Positions 44,980 to 55,083 of a DNA stretch of 64,000 bases are shown here, piece after piece. The position numbers were made by a program, and so were the translations under genes. Source of the stretch: Prolixibacteraceae bacterium (lineage in GTDB: Bacteria; Bacteroidota; Bacteroidia; Bacteroidales; Prolixibacteraceae). The notes under the pieces are model-generated. The model was not told the origin of the DNA. It was given only the letters and a program-made list of their open reading frames with translations, and did not search any database. The stretch lies in contig JAFLKN010000020.1 in NCBI GenBank assembly GCA_019163175.1, forward strand, positions 62,001 through 126,000, read 5' to 3'. Every line of letters begins with the position of its first letter. Position 1 is the first letter of the stretch.

Positions 44980-47199
44980 ATGCGCTATATTTTTACCTTG
45001 TTAGTTATATGTTTTTTCAGTTTTAACTCTTTTGCTCAAACTGATTTCAAAGATTTATTTGAATCGATGAAAAATAATGACCGATTCAGTAATGTGCTGC
45101 ATCTTCGCTATTATCAAAAGGAAAAACCCGAACATGCCATTGCGTATTACCTTTTGGGCGATGCCTTCGATAAATATATGCGTGAAACAGATCCGCTTAA
45201 ATATTTTTTCAACCTCAACAACTATTACCAACAGGCAAATACATGTTACGGACTTGCCAAAGGAAAGCTCGACGAAAAGCAGGCAAGAGCAGATCGGGAA
45301 TATTTTGGCGATATTAAAATTTTGGATGGTGACCGAAAGGTTGATTATGAAGATATCAGTTTTGAAATCGAAAAACGACTCAACGCGCTGGAGGAATACT
45401 ACCAAAATGCATCAAAAGTGAACGATTTTTATGTCCGGTTTGTCAACAAGTACAACGAATGTCTTTTCGGATTCCGAAATATACTTAGCTATTATCCATA
45501 TTACAAAGATTTGTGTCTGCTTGCCAATCCGGCACAGATCAAGAGTATTGAGAAAATAGGGGCCAATTTTGAGGAATCGCTCTCGTATTTTAATTCATAC
45601 ACCGCGGCGTGTAAAACATTGCCCTATTTTTCAAAAATCCCAGTTTCTAAACTGAAACCAATTATTACTTATCGCCTCGAAGGGCTTGTTGAATCGGATT
45701 ATTCGGCACCGCTGGTGGAGTTGTGGGATTACAAGTCATGGGCAAATGATTTTGTAAATGTGATTGATAAAGACATAAAAACAATAAGAAAAGAGCTCCT
45801 TTCTACTGATACAAAGCTCGATGCACAAATCAAAAAACTTCAGGAAAATGAATTTTACAGCGATGAACTGAATGTATTTAAAGCCGACGAGCGTTTTAAA
45901 TTTCTGATCGGAAAGTACGATTACAACTCGCTTAGCAACAAGTTACTCAACTACAAAGAGGCAAAAATCGATTTCCTGAAATTTTCAAGAAGTAAGATCA
46001 ACGATCCGATGGATACAACGGATACTTATCTGATCAACCGCTTGACTTTTTGTAAAGACCTGGCTCTGAAGTTAAACGCTTTGAATACTGAAGCCAGCGA
46101 CTTGGGAAAGTCAGTAACCATAGCCGGTGTTGAGAAATACAATGACTTTTATGAAACCCGTTATCAAGGAATGGACAGGTTTATCCGTTGGTGCAATGCA
46201 GAGCGCTTTAATAACACGAAAACGTTCAATAAAAACCTGAAAAATCTGGATTTGTTTCTGAAACGGGAAGAAGAGAAATACGATTACAAAGGAATTGATG
46301 TAGTATATTCAACTAAGAAATTGGCTCTTGGAGTTCAGCATCCGAATGATGTTTTGAAGCCAGACCAGTTGATTACACAAAAGTTCTTCCCTTTTGCCAA
46401 AAGCACTTATTACCTTTCTGGCATCGAGGGTGCAAAAGATTCGCTTGCTCATCCTTTTATAGCTCAGGCAGACACCAGCAGAACTGTGCGATGGTTTGTT
46501 TCTCCTCATTTTCAAAAGGAAAAGGATGAAAAGTCGTCGGTTGTGGTTTCGGAAATGAAATTACTCGACGACAGCACACTCTTAATTCTTTTTCACAAGC
46601 AGCACAAAAGCCCAACAGGTAATAAATTCCAGAATTTTGTAGCAAAGTACGACTGGAAAGGGAAGGAGCTTTCGAGAATGTTGATCGATACGCTTGGGGT
46701 ACCACAATTTTTTTATTACGATGATATTTCGGATGAATACTTTTTAGCCACCAGACAAGATTTAAATAAAGATACCAGCAATGGTATGGAGCAATTAAAC
46801 TGTCATCTTCTGGCTGGTAATGGTGATGAAAAATGGACAAAACAATTCAGCATGAAAGGAAATTTGGTTGATGTCGTTTTGACCAATTCCAACTACTTTG
46901 TTTTTGTCAATGCCAGCAATTTTTCCGGTGGAACTGATTTTCAGTTCGACGGTAAAGGCGATACTTCAGCATTGGGAATATATATTAACCACGATGGATC
47001 AATAAAAGGACATCATCAATTTAACTGCGAAGGTGGATTAGTCCTTTCGTCAGTCCTGAAAGTTAACAGCAATAATCTCAGTCTAATCGGAAAATACAAT
47101 CCAAAAATTAAGAATGAAAATGTTTTTCTGCTAATCAGTCCTGATGGAGAAATAGTATTCAAAAACAAAGAAGATATCCGAAATTCATTTAAACCCTGA
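44980..47199 (+). CDS. unrecognised secreted protein, helical N-terminal and beta-rich C-terminal part
   Basis: I do not recognise this 739-residue protein. It has a signal peptide (about 1-19; SFNSFAQ) and no lipobox. Residues 20-430 are rich in Lys, Asn, Tyr and Glu with heptad-like and TPR-like helical stretches (HAIAYYLLGDAFDKYM, LNNYYQQANTCYGLAKGKLDE). Residues 440-735 read as beta strands with repeated loops, like an incomplete propeller (SEMKLLDDSTLLILFHK, NSNYFVFVNASN, NNLSLIGKYNP). It starts 18 bases after the OmpA-propeller gene and the two are very likely co-transcribed, so a shared envelope role is inferred. Its 3' end overlaps tsaD by 11 bases, tail to tail. Confidence 0.82.
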   Translation: MRYIFTLLVICFFSFNSFAQTDFKDLFESMKNNDRFSNVLHLRYYQKEKPEHAIAYYLLGDAFDKYMRETDPLKYFFNLNNYYQQANTCYGLAKGKLDEKQARADREYFGDIKILDGDRKVDYEDISFEIEKRLNALEEYYQNASKVNDFYVRFVNKYNECLFGFRNILSYYPYYKDLCLLANPAQIKSIEKIGANFEESLSYFNSYTAACKTLPYFSKIPVSKLKPIITYRLEGLVESDYSAPLVELWDYKSWANDFVNVIDKDIKTIRKELLSTDTKLDAQIKKLQENEFYSDELNVFKADERFKFLIGKYDYNSLSNKLLNYKEAKIDFLKFSRSKINDPMDTTDTYLINRLTFCKDLALKLNALNTEASDLGKSVTIAGVEKYNDFYETRYQGMDRFIRWCNAERFNNTKTFNKNLKNLDLFLKREEEKYDYKGIDVVYSTKKLALGVQHPNDVLKPDQLITQKFFPFAKSTYYLSGIEGAKDSLAHPFIAQADTSRTVRWFVSPHFQKEKDEKSSVVVSEMKLLDDSTLLILFHKQHKSPTGNKFQNFVAKYDWKGKELSRMLIDTLGVPQFFYYDDISDEYFLATRQDLNKDTSNGMEQLNCHLLAGNGDEKWTKQFSMKGNLVDVVLTNSNYFVFVNASNFSGGTDFQFDGKGDTSALGIYINHDGSIKGHHQFNCEGGLVLSSVLKVNSNNLSLIGKYNPKIKNENVFLLISPDGEIVFKNKEDIRNSFKP

Positions 47200-48226
47200 T
47201 ATCCATCCGGGCAAAAGGCACTGCATCCATTCCAATAAATTCGCCTTTCTGGTATTTGAAATAACCAGTAATGGCAATCATAGCAGCGTTGTCGGTGGTA
47301 AATGCAAATTTCGGGATGTGCATTTTCCAATGGCGCTTGGCGGCTGTTTCGATTAAAGCGCTTCTTAACCCGGAATTGGCCGAAACTCCACCTGCTACAG
47401 TAATTTCATTAATGCCTGTTTCTTTGGCAGCCTTTATCAGTTTATCAAGAAGAATATCAATAATAGTCTTTTGCAACGAAGCGCACAGATCGGCTTTACG
47501 CTCTTCAATAAAATTTTCGTTCTCTTTCAGTTGGTCACGCAAGAAATAGAGAAAACTGGTTTTTAGTCCGCTGAAACTGTAATCGAAGTTTGGAATTCGG
47601 GGCTTCGAGAATTTAAAAGCATCCGGATTTCCTTCTTTGGCCAGTTTATCAACAAACGGCCCGCCAGGGTAGGGAAGTCCCATTACTTTGGCACATTTGT
47701 CAAATGCCTCACCCGCTGCGTCATCAATGGTTTGACCAATCACCTCCATATCGAGGTAATCTTTCACCAGAATAATTTGAGAGTTACCTCCTGAAACCAA
47801 AAGGCAAAGAGATGGAAATTTGGGTGGATCGTAGGGCGTATCGTATTCCTGAATAAAATGAGCCAAAACGTGCGCCTGAAGATGGTTGATTTCAATCATG
47901 GGAGCGCCTGTTGCGAGCGAGAACCCTTTCGCAAATGAAGTGCCAACGAGCAACGAACCTAGCAAGCCCGGTCCGCGGGTAAAAGCAATAGCAGTAATGT
48001 CCTCATTTTTTACACCCGCTTGTTTAATGGCCTGATCGACAACAGGAATAATATTTTGCTGATGAGCTCGGCTGGCTAATTCCGGAACTACGCCGCCATA
48101 TGCTTCGTGTACCTTTTGCCCGGCAATGATGTTCGAGAGCAAAAAGCCGTTTTTTATCACCGAAGCCGAGGTGTCGTCGCATGATGATTCGATGCCTAAA
48201 ATCAGTATATCTTTTTCTTTGTTCAT
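47189..48226 (-). CDS. tsaD: tRNA N6-threonylcarbamoyladenosine transferase TsaD
   Basis: Essential cytosolic enzyme of 345 residues that adds the threonylcarbamoyl group to A37 of ANN-decoding tRNAs with TsaB and TsaE. The ASKHA fold is clear: ILGIESSCDDTS at the N-terminus, metal-binding H115 and H119 in INHLQAHVLAH, LLVSGGNSQI, and the late VAGGVSANSGLR and KFAFTTDNAAMIA. The length is standard. It is divergent from tamB, a pairing often seen in Bacteroidota, and convergent with the 739-residue protein gene. Confidence 0.97.
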   Translation of the reverse strand: MNKEKDILILGIESSCDDTSASVIKNGFLLSNIIAGQKVHEAYGGVVPELASRAHQQNIIPVVDQAIKQAGVKNEDITAIAFTRGPGLLGSLLVGTSFAKGFSLATGAPMIEINHLQAHVLAHFIQEYDTPYDPPKFPSLCLLVSGGNSQIILVKDYLDMEVIGQTIDDAAGEAFDKCAKVMGLPYPGGPFVDKLAKEGNPDAFKFSKPRIPNFDYSFSGLKTSFLYFLRDQLKENENFIEERKADLCASLQKTIIDILLDKLIKAAKETGINEITVAGGVSANSGLRSALIETAAKRHWKMHIPKFAFTTDNAAMIAITGYFKYQKGEFIGMDAVPFARMDIRV

Positions 48227-48351
48227 TTATGTCAATAAAAAGGCTGCTTATTCGTTAATTTCATAGGCAGGCTGGTTTTTATCCGTGTATTTGTATTATT
48301 TTGCTTTAAAATTAGATCGACAAAAATATCAAAAAAACGCTCAAAATAGGA

Positions 48352-51300
48352 TTGTCAATTCTGGGTACGGTTTTTATCCTACTCTTTTCGTTATACCTCA
48401 TTCTTCAAAGTCCGGTAGTGCAGACCTATTTAACCAAAAAAATGGCCTCCTATCTGTCTGAAAAATATCATACAACCATCACTGTTAAAGGTGTTTCTAT
48501 TGCTTTTTTTAATAAGGTAGTTCTCGAAGAAGTCCTTATCCGGGATCAGGTTCAAGACTCGCTTTTGTTTGTTAAGGAACTGGAGGCAAGTATCGATTCG
48601 TTCAGTGTAAAGAACAGATATTTTACTATCGATCAGCTTAAATTGAATCAGTCATTTCTTAAAATCGCTTCCGATTCGGCTGGAGTACCAAATTATAAAT
48701 TTCTTTTAGATCAGCTTGTAACAAAGGATACGCTAAAGACAGACAGCCTGCATTTCGATTTTATTCTGAATAAGTTTGACCTGAATGATGCCAGGTTTAC
48801 TTATTCTTATCGCGACAGTACCGGAAATCGTCGGATTTCGCTTAACGATATTTCTTTTGGAATGAAAGAACTTGCAATTGGTGATCAAAAAACAGCATTT
48901 CAGATTGATCATTTTCAGATGAATAATCAGAAAGATTTTCGGTTGCAAGATTTTTCAGCAAAAATGACTGTTACCCCTGATTCTATTTTGTTGAATCACA
49001 TTCATATACAAACTTCAAATTCAGAGATTTCGGAAGCCAACATCACTGTAGATAAAAGCAAGATTGGGAAAAATCTTGATTTGAATAAATTGAAGATTGA
49101 CCTTGAATTGAAAAAATCAACAGTCAGCCTGATTGACATTGCCCAGCTTGTTCCTTCACTGAAAGGCATGGATGAAAATATCGAGATTAGTGGATTGATT
49201 TCGGGTAAAATTGCCGATTTGAAAGGTAAAAATATTGAGCTCAGTCTTGGACAGAATACCCGTTTGGCATTCGATTTTTACTTGAATGGCCTTCCTGAAA
49301 TTGAAAATACATACATGCACGTTGATCTGAAAAAATCATTTGCTGACTTAAATGATATTAAAAACGTCAAACTTCCTGATAATTTTCCGCTTCAGATGCT
49401 GGATATTCCGTCATCATTGCGTGAGGCCGGAATCATAGAATACAAAGGTAATTTTACCGGATTCCTGAGTGATTTTGTGGCTTACGGAACTTTTCGGTCT
49501 AAATGGGGCGTGCTGACAACTGACTTGTCGTTTGTACCCTCGGAAGGTGAAAAGCTGAAAATTAACGGGCGGCTGAAAACAGTAAATTTTCAATTGGGAA
49601 AGCTTGTGAAAACGGACTTACTCGATCGGATTACTTTTAATGGCGACATACAAGGCGTTCTGAATCCTCAGACTCATGATTTTCTGGCTAGTGTATCTGG
49701 TCAGATCGATAGTGTTAGGATTAATCAATATCAATACAAGAACATTGAATTAAGTGGCGATATTTTGAACAAGCGATTTGACGGGAGTTTAATTGTTGAC
49801 GATCCAAACTTACGGTTCAGATTCGATGGACAGTTTGATTTGAACGTGCCTGTTCCGGTTTTTAATTTCAATATGCAGGTAGAAAAGGCCGACTTAAGAG
49901 CATTAAACCTGATTCATACGTTTAAACAATCAGAAATATCGTTTGCGTTAAATGCCAATTTTACAGGTAGCAATATCGATAATCTGGATGGCCTGATTCA
50001 TTTTGCCAAAGGCAGTTACCAGAATGAAAACGGGCTTTTGTCGTTCGATAATTTTGATCTGAAAACGTTCAGTGAAAGTGAACCTGTTTTGCAGGTTCGA
50101 TCCGACTTTTTGGATGCCGATATTCGTGGACAATACGAATTGCACAATCTGCATCATTCCATAAAAAAAATCATCGCCAACTATTTACCTTCAGCCGGGC
50201 TTCAGGTTTCTGATCAAAAGACAAATAATAATTTCGACTTCCGGTTCAACTTAAAAGACATTAATCGCTTTACTCAGGTCTTAATTCCTGAATTAAAGAT
50301 GAATGCCGCGAAAATTGAAGGCCGGATCAGTTCTGCAAAAAACAGTTTCGTTTTAAACGGTGTTTTCCCCGAATTGCAGTATAAATCAACTGTGTTCCAG
50401 AAAATAACGATTAATGCTGATGGAAATTCGAAACTGAACATCCGGAACAAAGTTGATGAGATTGCGGTTGGAGAGGATTTTAAAGTGTATAATTTGTCTT
50501 TGATATCTGAGGCTGCCAGCGATGTGATGGACTCGAAGCTTTCATGGAATAACTTTGGTGCTGTTTCTTACAGCGGATCAGTTAACACAAGCACCCGGTT
50601 TTTTAAACAGGAAAAAAGTCCGCATATTGAAATTTCGGTCAAACCCACGAAGCTTTTTCTGGCCGATAGCTTATGGCAAATCAATTCGGCGCTGATTACC
50701 ATTGATTCGACTTTAATCAAGTTCAACAAGCTTGGACTTACTAGCCGGAGTCAGTCGCTGATTGCTGATGGATCGATTGATAAAGACCAAAATAACAAGC
50801 TGAATCTTATCTTCAATCAGATTGATCTTAGTTCGCTGAATACCATTGTGCCCGGAAATTTAAAACTTAAAGGCGAATTAAATGGAAGTGTTTCGTTGTT
50901 CGACATTTATAAACAGACTTTATTTCTTTCTGATTTAAAAATCGACGGATTAAGTCTTTTAGGGCAGGCCTTGGGTAATGCTTCGGTTCAAAGTCGCTGG
51001 GACCGCGAGGCCAAAGAAATTAATGCAGAATTGGTCGTTGAGTCCAATCAGAAGAGGGCGCTTCATGCCTTCGGTATTTATAATCCCGACCGCGACAGTC
51101 TTTCTATCAATACCAATTTCGACCATTTCTCACTATTAATTCTTCAGCCACTTCTGGGAAGTAGTTTTGCCAATTTCCATGGCGATGCAACAGGTAAAGT
51201 TCATATTTATGGCTCTCCCAATTACATTCAGCATGATGGTGCGCTGAAAGCTGCCAATGCCGGTCTAATGCTTTCTGATTTGAGGGTCAACTATAACCTG

Positions 51301-52746
51301 AACGATTCAGTCAGATTTGTCCGCGATAAAATTGTTTTTCCTGATATTAAAATTCAGGATGATCTGGGAAATACAGGCGTATTTTACGGTTCCATACAAC
51401 ATCGTTCATTTTCGAAGATGATTTACGACCTTACTGTGAAATCAGACAAGATAATGGCTATTAATACTACAATTTCAGATAATGAGCAGTTCTACGGAAA
51501 GACTTTTGGTAGCGGAGTCGTCCGTATTACAGGCAAAGGTGCTACCGTTTTTATTGATGGTGTTGCTCGCACCGAAAAAGGAACCGAGATGAATATCTCA
51601 CTTGAATATGAAGAAGATGCCCAGGAATACGATTTTTTGAGTTTTGTTTCGCATAGCTATCAGCCCAAATTTAAAGTGGTGAAACCCCCAGTTTCTGAAT
51701 CGAACGTTCAGATGAAATTTGATATTGAGGTGACTCCTGAAGCCAAGGCACAGCTGATTTACAATTCCAAAATAGGCGATGTTATCCGCTCACAGGGATC
51801 AGGAAATTTGCAATTGGATATTGACAACAACTACAATGTTTCACTTTTTGGCGAATACACCGTTTCACAAGGAGACTACCTTTTTACCCTACAGAATGTG
51901 ATCAACAAAAAGTTCGAAATTCAGCGTGGCGGAACCATTTCGTGGAACGGTGACCCGTATGACGCAATCCTTAACCTGAATGCGATTTACCGGTTGAAAG
52001 CCTCGTTGAAGGAGTTGTTTGCCAATACCATTGAAAATGCAGAATACAACCAGCGAATACCGGTACTGTGCAAAATCAACCTGACCAATAGTTTAAATAA
52101 TCCGGATATCCGCTTTGATATTGAATTGCCCACAACAGAGGATCGCGTAAGAGATGAAGTAAAGCAGTATATCAGTTCGGAAGAAGATTTGAACAAGCAA
52201 ATTTTATCACTTTTGGTGTTGGGTAAGTTTTATACACCAGAATATTTAAGAGGAACTTATTCCGGAGCCAGCAACAGTTTGGTGGGTTCAACCGCTTCAA
52301 CGGCCAGTGAGTTGTTCTCGAATCAGTTTAGCAACTGGTTATCGCAAATCAGTAACGATTTTGATATTGGCTTTAATTATCGACCAGGCAATGAGATTAC
52401 CAACAATGAAATTGAATTTGCGCTTAGTACGCAAATGTTCAATGATCGGGTAAGTATCAACGGAAATATTGGCAACAACGCATCGCAGCGAACCACTGCC
52501 AATAACAATAGTTTGGTAGGCGATGCCGATGTGAATGTGAAACTAACCAATAACGGAAAATTGCAGTTAAAAGCTTACAACCATTCCAACAATAACCTGA
52601 TTTACGAAACATCGCCTTATACACAGGGAGTTGGTATTTCATACCGCGAAGACTTTAACGACTTTAATGAGTTGTGGCAGAAAATGCTTAAAATCTTCGG
52701 TAATCAAAAAAGAAAAGCGAAATCGAAAATTAAATCAGACCTCTAA
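48352..52746 (+). CDS. tamB: TamB-like translocation and assembly module / DUF490 protein
   Basis: Protein of 1464 residues or slightly longer. One N-terminal transmembrane helix, then a very long repetitive beta-strand region that should form a periplasm-spanning hydrophobic groove, and a C-terminal DUF490/TamB domain (about 1100-1440; YNVSLFGEYTVSQGDYLFTLQNV, DPYDAILNLNAIYRLKAS, EIEFALSTQMFNDRVSINGN). Known members move lipids or assist outer-membrane protein assembly. No ATG exists at the 5' end: the frame opens after a TAG at 48313 and TTG at 48352 is the nearest strong-looking codon. The residues upstream of it (KNIKKTLKIG) are basic and would satisfy the positive-inside rule, so ATC at 48328 or 48316 may be used instead. 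Confidence 0.92.
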   Translation: MSILGTVFILLFSLYLILQSPVVQTYLTKKMASYLSEKYHTTITVKGVSIAFFNKVVLEEVLIRDQVQDSLLFVKELEASIDSFSVKNRYFTIDQLKLNQSFLKIASDSAGVPNYKFLLDQLVTKDTLKTDSLHFDFILNKFDLNDARFTYSYRDSTGNRRISLNDISFGMKELAIGDQKTAFQIDHFQMNNQKDFRLQDFSAKMTVTPDSILLNHIHIQTSNSEISEANITVDKSKIGKNLDLNKLKIDLELKKSTVSLIDIAQLVPSLKGMDENIEISGLISGKIADLKGKNIELSLGQNTRLAFDFYLNGLPEIENTYMHVDLKKSFADLNDIKNVKLPDNFPLQMLDIPSSLREAGIIEYKGNFTGFLSDFVAYGTFRSKWGVLTTDLSFVPSEGEKLKINGRLKTVNFQLGKLVKTDLLDRITFNGDIQGVLNPQTHDFLASVSGQIDSVRINQYQYKNIELSGDILNKRFDGSLIVDDPNLRFRFDGQFDLNVPVPVFNFNMQVEKADLRALNLIHTFKQSEISFALNANFTGSNIDNLDGLIHFAKGSYQNENGLLSFDNFDLKTFSESEPVLQVRSDFLDADIRGQYELHNLHHSIKKIIANYLPSAGLQVSDQKTNNNFDFRFNLKDINRFTQVLIPELKMNAAKIEGRISSAKNSFVLNGVFPELQYKSTVFQKITINADGNSKLNIRNKVDEIAVGEDFKVYNLSLISEAASDVMDSKLSWNNFGAVSYSGSVNTSTRFFKQEKSPHIEISVKPTKLFLADSLWQINSALITIDSTLIKFNKLGLTSRSQSLIADGSIDKDQNNKLNLIFNQIDLSSLNTIVPGNLKLKGELNGSVSLFDIYKQTLFLSDLKIDGLSLLGQALGNASVQSRWDREAKEINAELVVESNQKRALHAFGIYNPDRDSLSINTNFDHFSLLILQPLLGSSFANFHGDATGKVHIYGSPNYIQHDGALKAANAGLMLSDLRVNYNLNDSVRFVRDKIVFPDIKIQDDLGNTGVFYGSIQHRSFSKMIYDLTVKSDKIMAINTTISDNEQFYGKTFGSGVVRITGKGATVFIDGVARTEKGTEMNISLEYEEDAQEYDFLSFVSHSYQPKFKVVKPPVSESNVQMKFDIEVTPEAKAQLIYNSKIGDVIRSQGSGNLQLDIDNNYNVSLFGEYTVSQGDYLFTLQNVINKKFEIQRGGTISWNGDPYDAILNLNAIYRLKASLKELFANTIENAEYNQRIPVLCKINLTNSLNNPDIRFDIELPTTEDRVRDEVKQYISSEEDLNKQILSLLVLGKFYTPEYLRGTYSGASNSLVGSTASTASELFSNQFSNWLSQISNDFDIGFNYRPGNEITNNEIEFALSTQMFNDRVSINGNIGNNASQRTTANNNSLVGDADVNVKLTNNGKLQLKAYNHSNNNLIYETSPYTQGVGISYREDFNDFNELWQKMLKIFGNQKRKAKSKIKSDL

Positions 52747-52818
52747 TTTTTGCAACAGGCTTATAATCTTGAAGATGTTGACCTTTTCCTGAATTTTAAA
52801 TAATACTTAAATAAATTG

Positions 52819-52826
52819 TATTTTTG
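52819..52826 (+). promoter_or_regulatory. -7 element of the exbB-exbD-tonB operon
   Basis: TATTTTTG, an exact TAnnTTTG match, 57 bases before the ATG at 52884. Confidence 0.5.
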
Positions 52827-52883
52827 CCGGGCATACTATTTGTATGGAAGAATCGTTTTTAAATAAGTTTGACTCAAAACTAA

Positions 52884-53597
52884 ATGCATATGTTGAATTT
52901 TATCTTATTACAGGCAAGTCAAAATTTAACCGAGGGCGCAAAAGCTGTCGGTAAGGCTGTTCAGCCTAGTGGAATTGAATTGGGATTCTTTGATATGGCC
53001 ATTAAGGGCGGACCAATTATGATCCCTATTATCCTTTTGTCATTTATTGCGGTCTTTATCTTCTTCGATCGTTATTTTGCTATTCGTAAGGCTGGCAAAC
53101 CAGCTCCACAACTTATGGAACGTATCCGGAAATATATTCTGGATGGGAAAGTTGAATCGGCTTTTGATTTATGCCGGAGTGAAAATTCGCCAACATCGCG
53201 AATGATTGAAAAAGGTATTTCACGTATCGGACGTCCAATGTCTGATGTTACAACTGCTATTGAAAATGTGGGTAACCTCGAAGTTTCAAAACTCGAAAAA
53301 GGACTTCCGGTTCTGGCCAGTGTTGCCGGAGGAGCTCCTATGCTGGGATTTTTGGGTACCGTAACCGGTATGATTTCTGCTTTTTACGATATGGCAAATG
53401 CAGGAAACAACATTAATATTGGTCTGCTGTCTTCGGGTATTTACCAGGCAATGGTAACTACTGTAGCCGGACTTATTGTGGGTATTGTAGCTTATTTTGC
53501 CTACAATATTCTGGTAGCCAATGTCGAGAAAGTTGTATTTAATATGGAAGCTGCGACCATCGAATTTATGGATATGTTAAACGAACCAGCTAAATAG
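52884..53597 (+). CDS. exbB: ExbB/TolQ/MotA-family proton channel protein
   Basis: Inner-membrane protein of 237 residues with three main helices: about 34-55 (PIMIPIILLSFIAVFIFF), 140-165 and 185-210. The family signature lies in PVLASVAGGAPMLGFLGTVTGMISAFYDMA, with the conserved Thr/Gly helix that lines the proton path, and SSGIYQAMVTTVAGLIVGIVAY follows. With ExbD it uses the proton gradient to power TonB. It is the first gene of a tight three-gene operon; exbD follows after 6 bases. ATG at 52890 is an alternative start. Confidence 0.95.
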   Translation: MHMLNFILLQASQNLTEGAKAVGKAVQPSGIELGFFDMAIKGGPIMIPIILLSFIAVFIFFDRYFAIRKAGKPAPQLMERIRKYILDGKVESAFDLCRSENSPTSRMIEKGISRIGRPMSDVTTAIENVGNLEVSKLEKGLPVLASVAGGAPMLGFLGTVTGMISAFYDMANAGNNINIGLLSSGIYQAMVTTVAGLIVGIVAYFAYNILVANVEKVVFNMEAATIEFMDMLNEPAK

Positions 53598-53603
53598 AAA
53601 ATC

Positions 53604-54011
53604 ATGGCTTTGAAACGTCGAAATAAGGTGGAAGTGAGTTTTAGTATGGCTTCGATGACTGATATTGTTTTTCTATTGCTTTTATTTTTCATGATTACGT
53701 CAACCATGGTTGCGCCTAATGCCCTGAAATTATTGTTGCCGCAAAGCAATAATCAAACCGTTGCAAAGGCGATTACTACCATTTCAATTACCGCTGACCT
53801 GAAATTTTATGTCAATGATAATGGTGAGCAAAAAAGGGTCGCATTTTCCGAAATTGAGCCTTTTATAAAACGCATGATCAAGATCGATGAGGAAACGTAT
53901 ATTGCGCTTCATGCCGATAAAACTGTTCCTATTGAACAGGTTGTCAACGTAATGAATATTGCAAAACGCAATCAGGTCAAAATGATTCTGGCCACAGCTC
54001 CTGAAGAATAA
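53604..54011 (+). CDS. exbD: ExbD/TolR-family protein
   Basis: Protein of 135 residues with a short cytoplasmic N-terminus and one helix (about 15-38; MASMTDIVFLLLLFFMITSTM) that holds the essential membrane Asp in MTDIVF. The periplasmic part includes NALKLLLPQS and a C-terminal ALHADKTVPIEQVVNVMNIAKRN of the family type. It partners with ExbB and shares the last base of its stop codon with the tonB start, so translation is coupled. Confidence 0.95.
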   Translation: MALKRRNKVEVSFSMASMTDIVFLLLLFFMITSTMVAPNALKLLLPQSNNQTVAKAITTISITADLKFYVNDNGEQKRVAFSEIEPFIKRMIKIDEETYIALHADKTVPIEQVVNVMNIAKRNQVKMILATAPEE

Positions 54012-54970
54012 TGAATTACATACTGGAACATAAAAGGGGACTTATAGGTACCATTATTACGCACGTCGTAGTTTTGGCTCTTTTGTTGTTCTTTGGTTTT
54101 TTTACACCACTGCCCTTGCCTGGGGAAGAGGGTATTTTGGTAAATTTTGGGGATTCAGAAACAGGTTTTGGAATGGAAGAACCAGCACCCAGTGAATCTG
54201 CACCTTTAAAGGATCAGGAAGAGAAAAAGGTTGAAGCCAAAACGCCTCCGCCTCCACCCCAGAAAAAAGTGGTTACTCCAATCGAGAAAGAAGCCCTGAT
54301 GACTCAGGATTTGGAGAAAACTGTTGCAATGGAAAGTGCAAAAAAGAAAAAGGCGATCGAAAAGGCTAAAGATCTCGAAAAAGAAAAGGTACAGAAGGAG
54401 ATACGGGAACAGGAACGTTTGGAAAAACAACGTCAGAATGAGGCCGAGCGAATTCGTCAGGCCGAAATAGCCCGCGAGAAAAGAGAAGAAGAGCAGCGAC
54501 TGGCACAAGCTGCTGCAGAACAACGCAAAGTTGGGGAAATTAATAGCCGTGCGAAGAATGCTTTTGGCGGAAACGGCAAAGGTACATCCGACTCAAAAAG
54601 CACTTCTCAGGGAGTTGCTTTTGGTGCTGGAAATCAGGGAAGTCCTCAGGGAACTGCCAATGCAGAAAAATATGGGCCAGGCGGTGGTGTGGGTAACGGT
54701 GTTTCATTTAGTCTTGATGGGCGAAGTGCTCAATCGCTTCCCAAACCTTATTATCCCGGAAACGAAGAGGGTGTTGTAGTTGTTCAGGTTACAGTAAATA
54801 AATCAGGACAGGTTACAAAGGCCGAAGCTGGCGTTCGAGGCTCAAATACTGCTGATCCGGAATTAATTGCCTCAGCTAAAAAAGCCGCACTTCAGGCTAA
54901 ATTTAATGTCGACGACAATGCTCCTGCATTCCAGACAGGAACCATTACTTACCGGTTTGTACTTGATTAG
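54011..54970 (+). CDS. tonB: TonB-family energy transducer
   Basis: Protein of 319 residues with an N-terminal membrane helix (about 13-33), a proline patch (KTPPPPPQKKV), a long charged coiled coil (about 95-180, rich in Glu, Lys, Arg and Gln, as in TolA), a Gly/Ser-rich linker and a C-terminal TonB domain (about 240-319; GVVVVQVTVNKSGQVTKAEAG, ending ITYRFVLD). The long coiled coil resembles TolA, so a TolQRA-type role is an alternative to nutrient import. No TolB/Pal gene is adjacent. It would be able to energise SusC-type transporters such as the one at 19.8-22.9 kb. Confidence 0.9.
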   Translation: MNYILEHKRGLIGTIITHVVVLALLLFFGFFTPLPLPGEEGILVNFGDSETGFGMEEPAPSESAPLKDQEEKKVEAKTPPPPPQKKVVTPIEKEALMTQDLEKTVAMESAKKKKAIEKAKDLEKEKVQKEIREQERLEKQRQNEAERIRQAEIAREKREEEQRLAQAAAEQRKVGEINSRAKNAFGGNGKGTSDSKSTSQGVAFGAGNQGSPQGTANAEKYGPGGGVGNGVSFSLDGRSAQSLPKPYYPGNEEGVVVVQVTVNKSGQVTKAEAGVRGSNTADPELIASAKKAALQAKFNVDDNAPAFQTGTITYRFVLD

Positions 54971-55083
54971 TCTCCTGCCGATTAAAGTTTCAATCTTTGT
55001 TTATAGTATTGATTGGAAAAGCTTTTTTGCATGAATTTATAGCTATCAGCTGTTGAATATTTACCATCTTCAATATGAAATAA

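Noticed and set aside
54206-54523. Minus-strand hydrophobic open frame within tonB
   Set aside because: Its Phe/Leu-rich composition is the reverse of the Lys/Glu-rich TonB coiled coil; it is a shadow, not a membrane protein.
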